Assembly (NCBI GenBank): GCA_023807065.1
Contig: JAJJLU010000126.1
Location: 1 to 10,316, forward strand
Direction: 5' to 3'
Source of the DNA: Isotricha intestinalis
Lineage: Eukaryota; Ciliophora; Litostomatea; Vestibuliferida; Isotrichidae
Length of the DNA: 10,316 bases
Position 1 is the stretch's first letter. Each line of letters begins with the position of its first letter. The position numbers and the translations under genes were made by a program. The notes under the pieces are model-generated. The model ran no database searches, was not told the origin of the DNA, and saw only the letters and a list, made by a program, of their open reading frames with translations. This document shows, one piece after another, positions 1 to 7,957 of the stretch.

Positions 1-24
1 CCCAATCCCCAATCCCCAATCCCC
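1..24. repeat. Left telomere, CCCCAAT repeat (C-rich strand)
   Basis: The first 24 bases are three AAT-CCCC steps behind a partial CCC, that is about 3.5 units of a 7-base CCCCAAT repeat. The repeat stops abruptly at position 24 and A+T-rich DNA follows. The right end of the window carries the exact reverse complement, so these are chromosome ends and not internal satellites. Ciliate macronuclear chromosomes have short telomeres of this kind, but most described ones use 6- or 8-base units. The 7-base form fits, from memory, rumen litostome ciliates. Confidence 0.95.
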
Positions 25-349
25 ATTAATTTACAATAAAATAAATAGTTTCAACAGAATTTTTAAATTTTTTTAAATTTTTTAAATAAAAAAAAAATAT
101 TTCCCTGCCAATTTATTAATTGACATTTATTTTCAATTATTAATACACTTAAATTAAATAATATTCCTCCACATACATAAATAATTGGAAATTGTAATTG
201 ATTAAATTAAATTTACAGTTATTGAATTTTAATTCAACAAAAATAAATAATTCCACATTGAATTAATAAAAAATAAAAACTACACTTCATAAAAAAATTA
301 AAAGACCACTTTAAAAATAGGAAAAAAAAAAAATATAAATATCAAAAAT
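25..349. other. Left subtelomeric non-coding region
   Basis: This 325-base stretch is almost pure A+T with runs of A and T and frequent stops in all frames. I see no gene, no tRNA and no repeat shared with the right subtelomere. It must hold the 3' untranslated region and transcription end of the leftward gene that stops at 350. AATAAA-like strings are abundant, but in such A+T-rich DNA they are not informative as poly(A) signals. Confidence 0.6.
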
Positions 350-784
350 TTATGCGATCAAAAAAATTAAAAAAACCCAAAAACTAAGTCTTAAAAATTT
401 TTCATGACAATCGATTATTATATCGACATTATATTGAGTATATTCTACTAATTGTTTTTTGAATTCAATGATAAAATCTTTATTTATATTTTTTTTTACA
501 AAAGGAAGACAAGATTTAATTTTTTCAAAACCATTACTAAATTCTACATAACAACAATGGGTAGCTCTTCCTTTTTCTAAAGTATTTAATTTATAATCTG
601 TACATTCACTTATGGATTTTGGTTGAATTTCTTCCAAATTTCTTTTTTTTTTAAAATCATAATCATCGTCTTCATTATATTCTTCTTCATCATCGTTGTT
701 TTCATTTAAATCACAATGGGTTCTTTCACATAATATTATTTGGAAGATTATTAAGTAGAGATAAATTATTGTTCTTTTTTTCAT
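350..784 (-). CDS. Short secreted Cys-containing protein with hydrophobic C-terminal tail (possible GPI anchor)
   Basis: This 144-residue protein is not assigned to a named family. Residues 1-24 form a signal peptide (two Lys, one Arg, then a hydrophobic core). Residues 25-43 are a strongly acidic D/E/N stretch. The folded part runs from about 57 to 126 and holds five cysteines: C61, the pair C77-C78 followed by Tyr, C92 and C126. The last 14 residues (131-144) are hydrophobic and run to the stop, as in a GPI attachment signal or a tail anchor. Together this suggests a small cell-surface or secretory-pathway protein. The arrangement C...CCY...C...DC plus a hydrophobic end recalls short secreted proteins I have seen in ciliates, but that is memory and not a search. 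The start sits behind an A-rich leader and the stop is TAA. The tail resembles that of the candidate at 5580-5922. It is transcribed toward the left telomere. Confidence 0.75.
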   Translation of the reverse strand: MKKRTIIYLYLIIFQIILCERTHCDLNENNDDEEEYNEDDDYDFKKKRNLEEIQPKSISECTDYKLNTLEKGRATHCCYVEFSNGFEKIKSCLPFVKKNINKDFIIEFKKQLVEYTQYNVDIIIDCHEKFLRLSFWVFLIFLIA

Positions 785-1637
785 TTGTTTTTTTTGATTT
801 ATTGACTGTATTATAATTGTTAAAATATCTTAAATATATTATTTAAAACTATTTTTTAATTTTAGAAATGAAAATATTTAAATTGTGTAAACAAACAAAT
901 TTTTATAATTTTCAAAGTAAATATTTTTGTGATTGTCACAATTATTAGCATATAATAACTTTTTAAATGCAAGTTAATATATTCAATATTTTTTTATTTC
1001 ATATTGCAAATTTCATTTTTTTTGAGTTTTAATGGTTTTTTATTTTTTTTTTTTGTATAGGATTTTTTTAGTTTTTTTCCTTATTTTATACTTTTTTGTT
1101 CTTTTTATTTTATGATAATGAATTGTAAAAGGGTTTTTGATTTAATTTTTATTGTTGTATATTTATAAAAGAGAATTTAAAATAAATATTTGCTTATATA
1201 AATAATGCAAAAAATAAAGGATTGATGTTATAATATCAAATTATTTTTTTCATGAATTTATAATATGAATCACCAAAAAATTAATATAAATAAAATTAAT
1301 TTAAATAATTAAAATTAAAAAATAAAATTAAGAATATTAAAGAAGATTATTATCTATTGAAAGGATAATAATGAAAATAAAGAAATAATCAATTAAAATA
1401 AATTCACTAACAAAATCATGTTTTTATAAAAATAAAATATATGAATCTTCAAATTATATTTATTGTATTCCTTGATTTTAAAAAAATGATAAAAAGTATA
1501 AAAAAATACTATATTTTATCCTTTGAGATAATGAATCAAATTTTCATTATTTTATTTTTAATTAAAAAATTTTAATAAAAAAAAAATGAAAAATTTTTTG
1601 ATTTAAAAATAAAAATTACTATATGAAAATATTAAAA
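785..1637. other. Intergenic region between two leftward genes
   Basis: This 853-base A+T-rich stretch lies upstream of the 350-784 gene and downstream of the 844-residue gene. Only short ORFs are present. The longest I find by eye is 44 codons on the plus strand (1441-1575), hydrophobic and unsupported. A 9-bp perfect inverted repeat lies at 1346-1354 and 1364-1372 with a 9-base loop. The promoter of the 350-784 gene should be at its left end, but no motif stands out. Confidence 0.55.
1346..1372. repeat. Short inverted repeat (9-bp arms, 9-base loop)
   Basis: The arms ATTATTATC and GATAATAAT are perfect reverse complements flanking a 9-base spacer. In DNA of this composition such hairpins arise often by chance, so a role is not implied. 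It falls between the stop of the 844-residue gene and the start of the 350-784 gene. Confidence 0.35.
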
Positions 1638-4172
1638 TTATTCCATATTACCTTCTGCATTTTCTTCAAGAGTTTCTTCTTCTTCATTAAAATTATTTTC
1701 TTCATTAAAATCATTATTACTATTATCATTAATATTTTCTTGTTCAATAACAGGAGGTTCAATAATTCTATAAGGATTATTATTAATATTTTCACTGACA
1801 ATATCATTATTATTTTCATTATTATTATTTTCTTCTTTTTCTTCAATATAATTTTCATTATTTTCTTCATTATTTTTCTCTTCTTCTTCTTCATTATTAT
1901 TTAAAGGTAAAATTACTTCATTATTTTCTTTAATAGCTTTTTCACTATGAGAAATAATTCTATCTTGATTTAAACCTACAATATTATTTAATAAAATATC
2001 TCTTGTTTTATCTGCTTTTTCTAAATATACATCATTTTTTGTTTCCATATTTTTTATTTCATTAAATACATTATCTATTGTATTTGTCAATGAATTTTCT
2101 ATTTCTTTTTCATCTATTAAATCTTGGTCATTTAAAGCTTCTTTTATTTCATTTAATTCTTCATTATATTTTTCTTTTATTATATTTGTTCTTTCTTTTA
2201 ATTTATTTAAAATATTTTCTATTTGTTCTTTTTGTTTTTCAAAATATTTATTTCTTTTAATTTTATTGTCTTCATTATTATCATTATTATCATTATTTAA
2301 TATTTGATTATTTAAATTCTTTTTTTTATTATTTACTAAATTTTCTATTTCATTTAAATTTTCATTATTTTTTTCTTCAATTTCATTTGTTAATTCATTG
2401 ATTTCATTTTCAGTATTTTCTATTTTTTCATAAGTATCAAATTTATCTTTTCCTAATTTTTTATTATTATAAATTTCTTCTTTTAATTCTTCTAATTCAA
2501 ATTTTGGTTTTTTATTTTTTTCAGTAAAAGAATTTTTTGTAGAATTTAAATTATATTTTGTTCTTTCTAAAACTTGATTTAATTCTTTATCAATTAAATT
2601 TTTCATATCATTTTTTTTTCTTTCTTTTTCATTTTGTAAATTTTCATAATTTAAATTAATAATATTTATATAATATTTTGCATCATCTAAAATATTGTTT
2701 GTTTTTCTTTCTATTTCATTATAAATTTCATTAATTTTTTTTGAAAAATCTTCATTTGAATTTTCAGTTAATAAAGTAATATTATTTTTTAAATTATTTT
2801 TAATTTTATTTAAATCTTCATTTTCATTTACTATTATTTTTATAGCATTTTTTTTATAATTATTAATATTATCATTCAATATTTCTTTTTCTTTTTCTTT
2901 TGTAATATTAAATTTTTCTCCTCCTTCTTTTAAAATTTGAATAAAACTATTTTTTAAATCTTTTAAAACATTTTCTAATTTATTTTTTAATTCATTATAT
3001 TTTCTTTTATCTTCTTTTTCATTTTCTTCGATTCTTTCATTTAAATAATTTAATTTTAAATTTAAATAATTTTTACCTTTATTCAGTTCATCATTTAATT
3101 TATCTTCACTTTCTTTTTTATTATTTTTAAATTTATAAATAATTCTATTATTTCTTTCTTTATATCTTTTTTTAAAATCTTTTTCATTATTATTTTTATT
3201 CATATGTTTATTAAATAATCTTTCAGCATCTTCAATTTCTTTTTTTCCTTGATTTTCAATATTTTTTATTTCTTCTGAAATTTCATTAAAACTTTTATTT
3301 TCATTATTTGAAATATCAATAATTTTTTTTTTATATTCTTTTTCAATTTTATCTATTTTTTCTTTAAGATCATTTGAATTATATATTTTATCTTCGATAT
3401 TATAAGTTTCATTTCTTTCAATTTCAAATATTTTTCTTTTTAAATAATCACTTGGATTTTGTCCTATCTTCGGTGAATCTATTATAACATCATTTTCTTC
3501 ATATTGTATTTCTTCATTTTTTTTTTCTTTTTCATTCTCTTCTTCTATCATATTTTTTATTAAATTGTCTAAAGTTATATCAATTGTATCATCTTTTTTC
3601 TTTTTATTTTTTTCTTTATTTTTTATGTTTTTATTCTTTAATTTCTCGTTTTTGTCTTTTTCATCTTTAAATAAATAATCAAAATCTAAATTATCAAAAG
3701 TTAATTTTTCATTATTGTCATCATTTTTTTTTTTATTATTATTAATATAATAATAATTATAATTATTAGTATTATTTTTATTATTATTATTATTATGATT
3801 AATATCATCATTCTTATTATTATAATTTATTTTCATAGTATATTTATTGTTATTTTCATTTTGATTTTGATGATAAGTTCCTTTTAAAATTTCTTCTACT
3901 TTTTTTTTTAATTTTTCTTGTTCTTCATCATTATCAATTCCTATTTCATTTGATACATCTTGAATTATTGATTGAGCTGATGATTGCTTTTTTGTTAATA
4001 AATTATCTAAAGTTATTTTTGTTTTTGATAATTCATCCATATTATTTTTTAATCTTTCTAATGTTTCTTCTGGTGTTTCAGTTATTGTCTCTTGCAAATT
4101 CTTTTTTAATATTTTCTTTTCTTTTGATATTTGGTATAATAATAATAAAAGAAATATTAATGCTTTTCTCAT
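1638..4172 (-). CDS. Secreted, Cys-free coiled-coil protein of 844 residues
   Basis: The product is unrecognised but structurally clear. Residues 1-17 are a signal peptide with a run of Leu. Residues 20-100 are amphipathic helix. Residues 117-157 are an Asn/Tyr-rich low-complexity tract. From about 240 to 760 the sequence is Glu/Lys/Asn with heptad-like hydrophobic spacing, as in a long coiled coil. The last 80 residues are very acidic (Glu/Asn) and contain one non-repetitive island, NPYRIIEPPVIEQ. There is no cysteine and no tryptophan. A motif of the form (I/L)T(L/F)DNL occurs three times, at 53-58, 157-162 and 199-204. Secreted, acidic, coiled-coil proteins are typical of ciliate dense-core granule (trichocyst/mucocyst matrix) cargo, but the low complexity prevents a firm call. 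A structural or cytoskeletal-like secreted filament is an alternative. The start gives a clean signal peptide; the stop is TAA. Confidence 0.8.
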   Translation of the reverse strand: MRKALIFLLLLLYQISKEKKILKKNLQETITETPEETLERLKNNMDELSKTKITLDNLLTKKQSSAQSIIQDVSNEIGIDNDEEQEKLKKKVEEILKGTYHQNQNENNNKYTMKINYNNKNDDINHNNNNNKNNTNNYNYYYINNNKKKNDDNNEKLTFDNLDFDYLFKDEKDKNEKLKNKNIKNKEKNKKKKDDTIDITLDNLIKNMIEEENEKEKKNEEIQYEENDVIIDSPKIGQNPSDYLKRKIFEIERNETYNIEDKIYNSNDLKEKIDKIEKEYKKKIIDISNNENKSFNEISEEIKNIENQGKKEIEDAERLFNKHMNKNNNEKDFKKRYKERNNRIIYKFKNNKKESEDKLNDELNKGKNYLNLKLNYLNERIEENEKEDKRKYNELKNKLENVLKDLKNSFIQILKEGGEKFNITKEKEKEILNDNINNYKKNAIKIIVNENEDLNKIKNNLKNNITLLTENSNEDFSKKINEIYNEIERKTNNILDDAKYYINIINLNYENLQNEKERKKNDMKNLIDKELNQVLERTKYNLNSTKNSFTEKNKKPKFELEELKEEIYNNKKLGKDKFDTYEKIENTENEINELTNEIEEKNNENLNEIENLVNNKKKNLNNQILNNDNNDNNEDNKIKRNKYFEKQKEQIENILNKLKERTNIIKEKYNEELNEIKEALNDQDLIDEKEIENSLTNTIDNVFNEIKNMETKNDVYLEKADKTRDILLNNIVGLNQDRIISHSEKAIKENNEVILPLNNNEEEEEKNNEENNENYIEEKEENNNNENNNDIVSENINNNPYRIIEPPVIEQENINDNSNNDFNEENNFNEEEETLEENAEGNME
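3702..3824 (-). repeat. AAT-type trinucleotide tract coding an Asn-rich stretch
   Basis: Within the 844-residue gene this segment is built mainly from ATT/TTA/TTG-type triplets on the plus strand, read on the minus strand as Asn codons with some Lys, Tyr and Asp. It encodes residues 117-157. Imperfect triplet runs expand and contract by replication slippage, so length variation between alleles or related species is expected here. It interrupts two more ordered parts of the protein. Confidence 0.65.
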
Positions 4173-5579
4173 ATTTTTTTATATAAATTTTTGTTGTTTT
4201 TTTTTTATTTTTTTAATTTTTATTTTTAAGTTTTTTATTTGATGCGTTTTTTAATTTAAATATTATTTATTTTTTTGTCAAATTAATTATCAAGTTTATC
4301 TTATTTTTTGTTTTTGAAAGTATTTTTTATATAAATAACTTATTTTTATTTTCGAAAATAAAAAATATACAAATTATAGATATTTAAATCAATCAACATA
4401 TATTTAGAATTTTTGTTTACATAAATTTATATAAAATTTTAATACCGCAAATTTTATTTTTTTAATAATATCTTTAATCTTTTAAGTTCGTCAATAAAAT
4501 CAGGAATGTTAATAAAGATAATAAAATAAAACTAAACAATATTCAACTTTTTGTCATTTAAATTCATTTTTAATATATTCATTAATTTACTACAATATAT
4601 ATGATAAGAAATCACTATTGATAATTGCACAAAGTTTTTTCAAAAGCATTATTGTTCGAACATTTTTTGAAAAAGGAAAAATATATTAATATCATTCTAT
4701 ATCATTAATATTTTTTTCATCCTTCTTTTAAAACAAATTCAGTGAAAATATATTTCTTTAATATATAATTTAATAGAAGGAATTATATTATTTATATTTC
4801 TATTAATTATTATTCAAATTCAAATAATTCTTAATATTACTATTAATGAGAATTTAATGAGAAATTATAAAAAAAGGGTTTTATTTAAGTAAATTTAAAA
4901 ACAATGGATATATAATTTTTATATTTAATATAATTTGTTTTTTTCATTTTTTATAAAAAATAAAATTTTGGAAACAAAATTATTGAATATGGAAATTTAA
5001 AAACACTCAATTTAATTGTTTTATTTTTTTCCCAATTTAAAAAAACTATTTCTGATCATTATAATTGTAAATGTAAATTATTCTTTAAATTCATTTGTAA
5101 ATAAAGGTTTTATTTTCAATTTATTTAATAATTTATATTTCAAAAATTTTTGAAAAAAATTGAATTGAATAATATTAATTTAAAATTAAAAATAATAAAA
5201 TCATCAATAATGAATAGAAATTCTTTTTACCAATAGAATTAGATATAAATGTTAAACATTTAATTTAATAATAACAATTTTTTGTTATTTTATAATTTGT
5301 GAATATCCATATTTAATACATAATTCTTTTCTTTTATTTAAATTATCTCAAATATCAATTTTATCTGAAAAAAATTAAAATGATAGTAAAACATATCTTG
5401 ATAACATTATATTGATAAATATTAAAGTTTCAGAATTTAAAAAGGTATTATCAAAAAAATTATCTTATTGTTTTTATTTTATGTTTAATTCTTGAATTAT
5501 TAGAATTTATAATTTTATATCGTGGAAAAGAAATAGTATTAATTTTTCTGAGATTTTCAATTTTACCGGTAATATTAGT
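4173..5579. other. 1.4 kb gene desert between divergent genes, holding a decayed locus
   Basis: This is the largest gap, between the leftward 844-residue gene and the rightward genes. It should contain the promoter of the 844-residue gene at its left end. Stops occur in all frames. The part at 4661-4795 is a recognisable decayed copy of 5582-5740 and is listed separately. Just before 5580, the frame of the small ORF stays open backwards except for a TGA at 5493 and a TAA at 5376. That may mark lost or spliced coding sequence. No tRNA or other RNA gene is visible. As a long A+T-rich non-coding block it is also the obvious place for a replication origin, but nothing in it proves that. Confidence 0.55.
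4661..4795 (+). pseudogene. Decayed copy of the small hydrophobic ORF at 5580
   Basis: This stretch aligns with 5582-5740. The clearest block is a 19-base identity at 4713-4731 and 5653-5671 (TTTTTCATCCTTCTTTTAA), whose C-containing core is unlikely by chance. The flanks also align: a TTTTTTGAAAAAGGAAAAATAT-like block at the left, a shared TCATTAATATTT, and GAATTATATTA at the right. Conceptually it reads FFEKGKIY, then a TAA, then SLIFF, and after a frame change FHPSFK, against FFVKEKIY, SLIFL and FHPSFK in the 5580 ORF. In-frame stops and deletions show this copy can no longer encode the protein. It is a local tandem duplicate, about 0.9 kb from its partner. Confidence 0.5.
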
Positions 5580-5922
5580 ATGTCTTTTTTTGTAAAAGAA
5601 AAAATATATTTACATCTTTTAATGTCATTAATATTTCTTTTCTTTTTTACGATTTTTCATCCTTCTTTTAAGGACAATTTAATTTATGGTGAAAAATATA
5701 TTTTTAATTTATTGTTTTATGGAATGAATTATATTAATTTTAGTAAAAAGAGTGAAAATACAAGAAATAAAATTAAAGAAAAAAGTGAATTATTCGCAAA
5801 AAAATTTTATTATTTGTGAAAATTCTTGTGGTAATTCAAGTGTTTTTTGGAATAATAGTGCAAAATTTTTTTTAAGAATTTTTTTCTTTCTTCTTGTTTA
5901 TTTTTTATCCTTTTTCATATAA
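5580..5922 (+). CDS. Small hydrophobic secreted or membrane protein, possibly two exons
   Basis: Read without splicing, an ATG at 5580 gives a 79-residue protein ending at TGA 5817-5819, with a hydrophobic N-terminal segment (about residues 11-26). A GT-AG intron at 5689-5743 (55 nt, ending in TTTTAG) would instead join the first 109 bases to a frame open to a TAA at 5920-5922. That gives about 95 residues ending in a long hydrophobic tail with two Cys and several N-glycosylation-type sites just before it. The tail begins AKFFLR, close to EKFLRL in the protein at 350-784, which supports the spliced reading. Against a normal gene: the ATG lacks the A-rich leader seen elsewhere, and it follows ATATTAG, which could itself be a splice acceptor. 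The upstream frame has stops at 5493 and 5376, and a sister copy at 4661 is dead. It could be a partial or recently broken gene. Confidence 0.35.
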
Positions 5923-6215
5923 TTTATGGTGTTTTTAATATCTTCATTCAATTTTAATCTAGTCATTTATAAATTAAATTAAATTTTAACATTAAATTTA
6001 CTTTTTATTTTTTTATTTCAAGCACTTGAAAACAATAGTTTGGATTTTAATTAAAGAATTAATCTAAATTAAATAATAAAAATTTAACATTATTATTACA
6101 ATAAATATATATAAATAAATAATTGAAAAATTTTATCCTTCATTATCATAAATATTAATATACTTTAAATAAAACCAAAAATCATCAAAACAAAAAAAAA
6201 AATAATCATAAAAAA
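5923..6215. other. Upstream region of the membrane-protein gene
   Basis: This 293-base A+T-rich spacer has no open frame of note. It ends in an A-rich leader directly before the ATG at 6216 and should contain that gene's promoter. Near its left end a stretch around 5895-5935 vaguely resembles the 5653-5690 segment (TAATTTATGGTG is shared), too weakly to call a third copy. Confidence 0.4.
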
Positions 6216-7541
6216 ATGCTTGAATTAAAAAACATAGAATTACTAACAATAATATTTACTATATTAAATATAATATTCTTAATAATTTCACTACTTTTTT
6301 ACCATGAAGACCATTCAATATTAAACAAATATAAAGACAATTGGTTACAAAAACCAATAATAGATATAACTGAAGATTGTGGTTTAAATAATACAACTCC
6401 TTTAATTTCTTCAAAATTATATGGTCATTCACCATATTGTAATTGTTCAAAAGAAAAAAAAATATATGATAAAAATTGTTCTAACGACAAATCAGATTGT
6501 AAAAGTTATGATGAATTAAAAGAAAGTAATATAACTAAATTTCTTGGAAAACAATTATGTGCGATAAGAGCAAATAATAGTTATAAGTATTTTATTACTA
6601 ATCAAAATTCTGATAAAGAATCTTCTTCAAATATTGGAATTGTTGATACAAATGGTTTAAATTATTCTTTGGATAATAATTCTTTTAATCCTATTATTCC
6701 AATTACAGATTTAAAAATTTTAAAAAAAGAAAATGCTAGTTTAGATTTATATAATAATTATACAAAAATCAATTTAAATGAAAATTATGTCTTATTATAT
6801 GGAAAAAATATTACTAAAAACAAAACAATTATAGTTAATGTAGAATTATCTATTAATGATGAAATTTGTGCTTATCCTAATGAAGGTGAATTTTCAATGA
6901 ATAATTTTGAATTTAATAAAAAAAAAGGAAATTCAAATTGTGAAAAAAAACTTTTAGATAAAAAAAATGATGATAATTATACAAAAATATTTTCTTATTC
7001 AGCTGAAAAATTATTACAAGAAAATAATATTGTAGATTATGATTATTTAGATATTTCAAATAAAACAATAAATTTATTTTCTATAAATTATATTGGAATT
7101 GGATATAAATGTTATGAAGAATTACCAGTTGAAAGAATCTTTGAAGAAAATATAAGTTTTTCAACAATGAAAATATTTATAATATTCATGATATTATATT
7201 ATATAATATTTATAATATTAATTTTAAAAAGAATAAAAAGAGTAATTGATGATATTGTTGGATTTTTATTTATTAATATTGTTACTCAATTAATGATTGG
7301 TTTATTTTCTTATTCTTCCATTGCTCCTTTTTTATTATATAAAGGAAAAAATTGTATTACCGGAATTTATCATGAAATTTTTAATGAATGTTTTTATTAC
7401 ATTCAAATTGCTTTTTATTTATATTCAATTGGTTTTAGCGGTAATTTTATTAATATGATTATTGTTTATTGTCTTGAAAATCCTGATGTTGATATTCATA
7501 CTGAAGATTTAATGTCTAATGATAGCAGTCGTCAGGAATGA
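6216..7541 (+). CDS. Four-span membrane protein with large N-glycosylated ectodomain
   Basis: This 441-residue protein is not assigned to a named family. Membrane segments lie at about 9-30, 319-338, 346-364 and 391-418. Between the first and second is a luminal or extracellular domain of nearly 290 residues with nine cysteines and about fourteen N-x-S/T sites. Features near its start are W43, KPIIDI at 46-51, C55, a YGHSPYCNC block at 69-77, then C88, C95 and C115; PIIPITDLKI follows at 159-168. A Trp, a P-I-x-D/E-I motif, a C-x-C block after a Gly and a CPI-like segment between TM1 and TM2 recall a group of uncharacterised ciliate transmembrane proteins. That is from memory and needs a search. 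The C-terminus is short, acidic and probably cytosolic. The start is behind an A-rich leader. The stop is TGA, with a TAA three codons later as backup. Confidence 0.85.
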   Translation: MLELKNIELLTIIFTILNIIFLIISLLFYHEDHSILNKYKDNWLQKPIIDITEDCGLNNTTPLISSKLYGHSPYCNCSKEKKIYDKNCSNDKSDCKSYDELKESNITKFLGKQLCAIRANNSYKYFITNQNSDKESSSNIGIVDTNGLNYSLDNNSFNPIIPITDLKILKKENASLDLYNNYTKINLNENYVLLYGKNITKNKTIIVNVELSINDEICAYPNEGEFSMNNFEFNKKKGNSNCEKKLLDKKNDDNYTKIFSYSAEKLLQENNIVDYDYLDISNKTINLFSINYIGIGYKCYEELPVERIFEENISFSTMKIFIIFMILYYIIFIILILKRIKRVIDDIVGFLFINIVTQLMIGLFSYSSIAPFLLYKGKNCITGIYHEIFNECFYYIQIAFYLYSIGFSGNFINMIIVYCLENPDVDIHTEDLMSNDSSRQE

Positions 7542-7957
7542 ATAATTTAAATATATTTTCTTTAATTATGTTTTTAAATAAATTTTAAATATGTTATTTT
7601 ATATTTTTTTTTTATTTAGGTTTTTTAAAGGAAAATATTTATTATATTTATAATTTTATTCAAGTTTAATAATAAGTAAATATCAATTTTTAATATCATA
7701 ATTTTCTTTTATTTTTTTCATTATTAAATTTCATTTACAGTTTTTATATCATTTAATTAAATTAAATACTAATAAATTTATCTCTGATTATCAAATAAGT
7801 TATTTTTATTATTATGAATTAATTATTATTTCATTAATATAAAATTAAATTATATTTCTTAAGATTTTACAATATGATAAAAATATAAATAAATAAAAAA
7901 TAATTAAAATAAATAAATATAAAAAGAAAATCAAAATTTAAAATAAAAAAATTAAAA
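7542..7957. other. Intergenic region before the SIVA-like gene
   Basis: This 416-base A+T-rich stretch separates two rightward genes. It holds the 3' end of the membrane-protein transcript and the promoter and leader of the SIVA-like gene. The last 90 bases are extremely A-rich up to the ATG. I see no ORF, RNA gene or repeat in it. Confidence 0.55.

Noticed and set aside
1518..1550. Hairpin with ATAATGAA / TTCATTAT arms
   Set aside because: Eight A+T-rich base pairs are expected by chance many times in this window; no context supports a function.
1441..1575. 44-codon plus-strand ORF in the intergenic region
   Set aside because: Short, Ile/Phe/Lys-rich and of intergenic composition; no leader or homology cue to support it.
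1619..1904. Open frames on both strands over the 3' end of the 844-residue gene
   Set aside because: They are shadows of repetitive Asn/Glu codons in the real gene and consist of Ile/Lys/Phe low-complexity sequence.
2078..2260. Plus-strand hydrophobic frame inside the 844-residue gene
   Set aside because: Antisense of charged coiled-coil codons; Leu/Phe-rich shadow with no independent support.
3950..4186. Plus-strand 78-codon hydrophobic frame over the start of the 844-residue gene
   Set aside because: It is antisense to the signal-peptide region of a much better gene.
4651..4660. TTGTTCGAAC, resembling a tRNA T-arm
   Set aside because: No matching acceptor stem, D-arm or anticodon arm nearby; the same string occurs inside the coding sequence near 9930.
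5875..5940. Possible third copy of the 5582-5740 sequence
   Set aside because: Only a short TATCC-like block and TAATTTATGGTG are shared; this is within chance for such composition and overlaps the proposed second exon.
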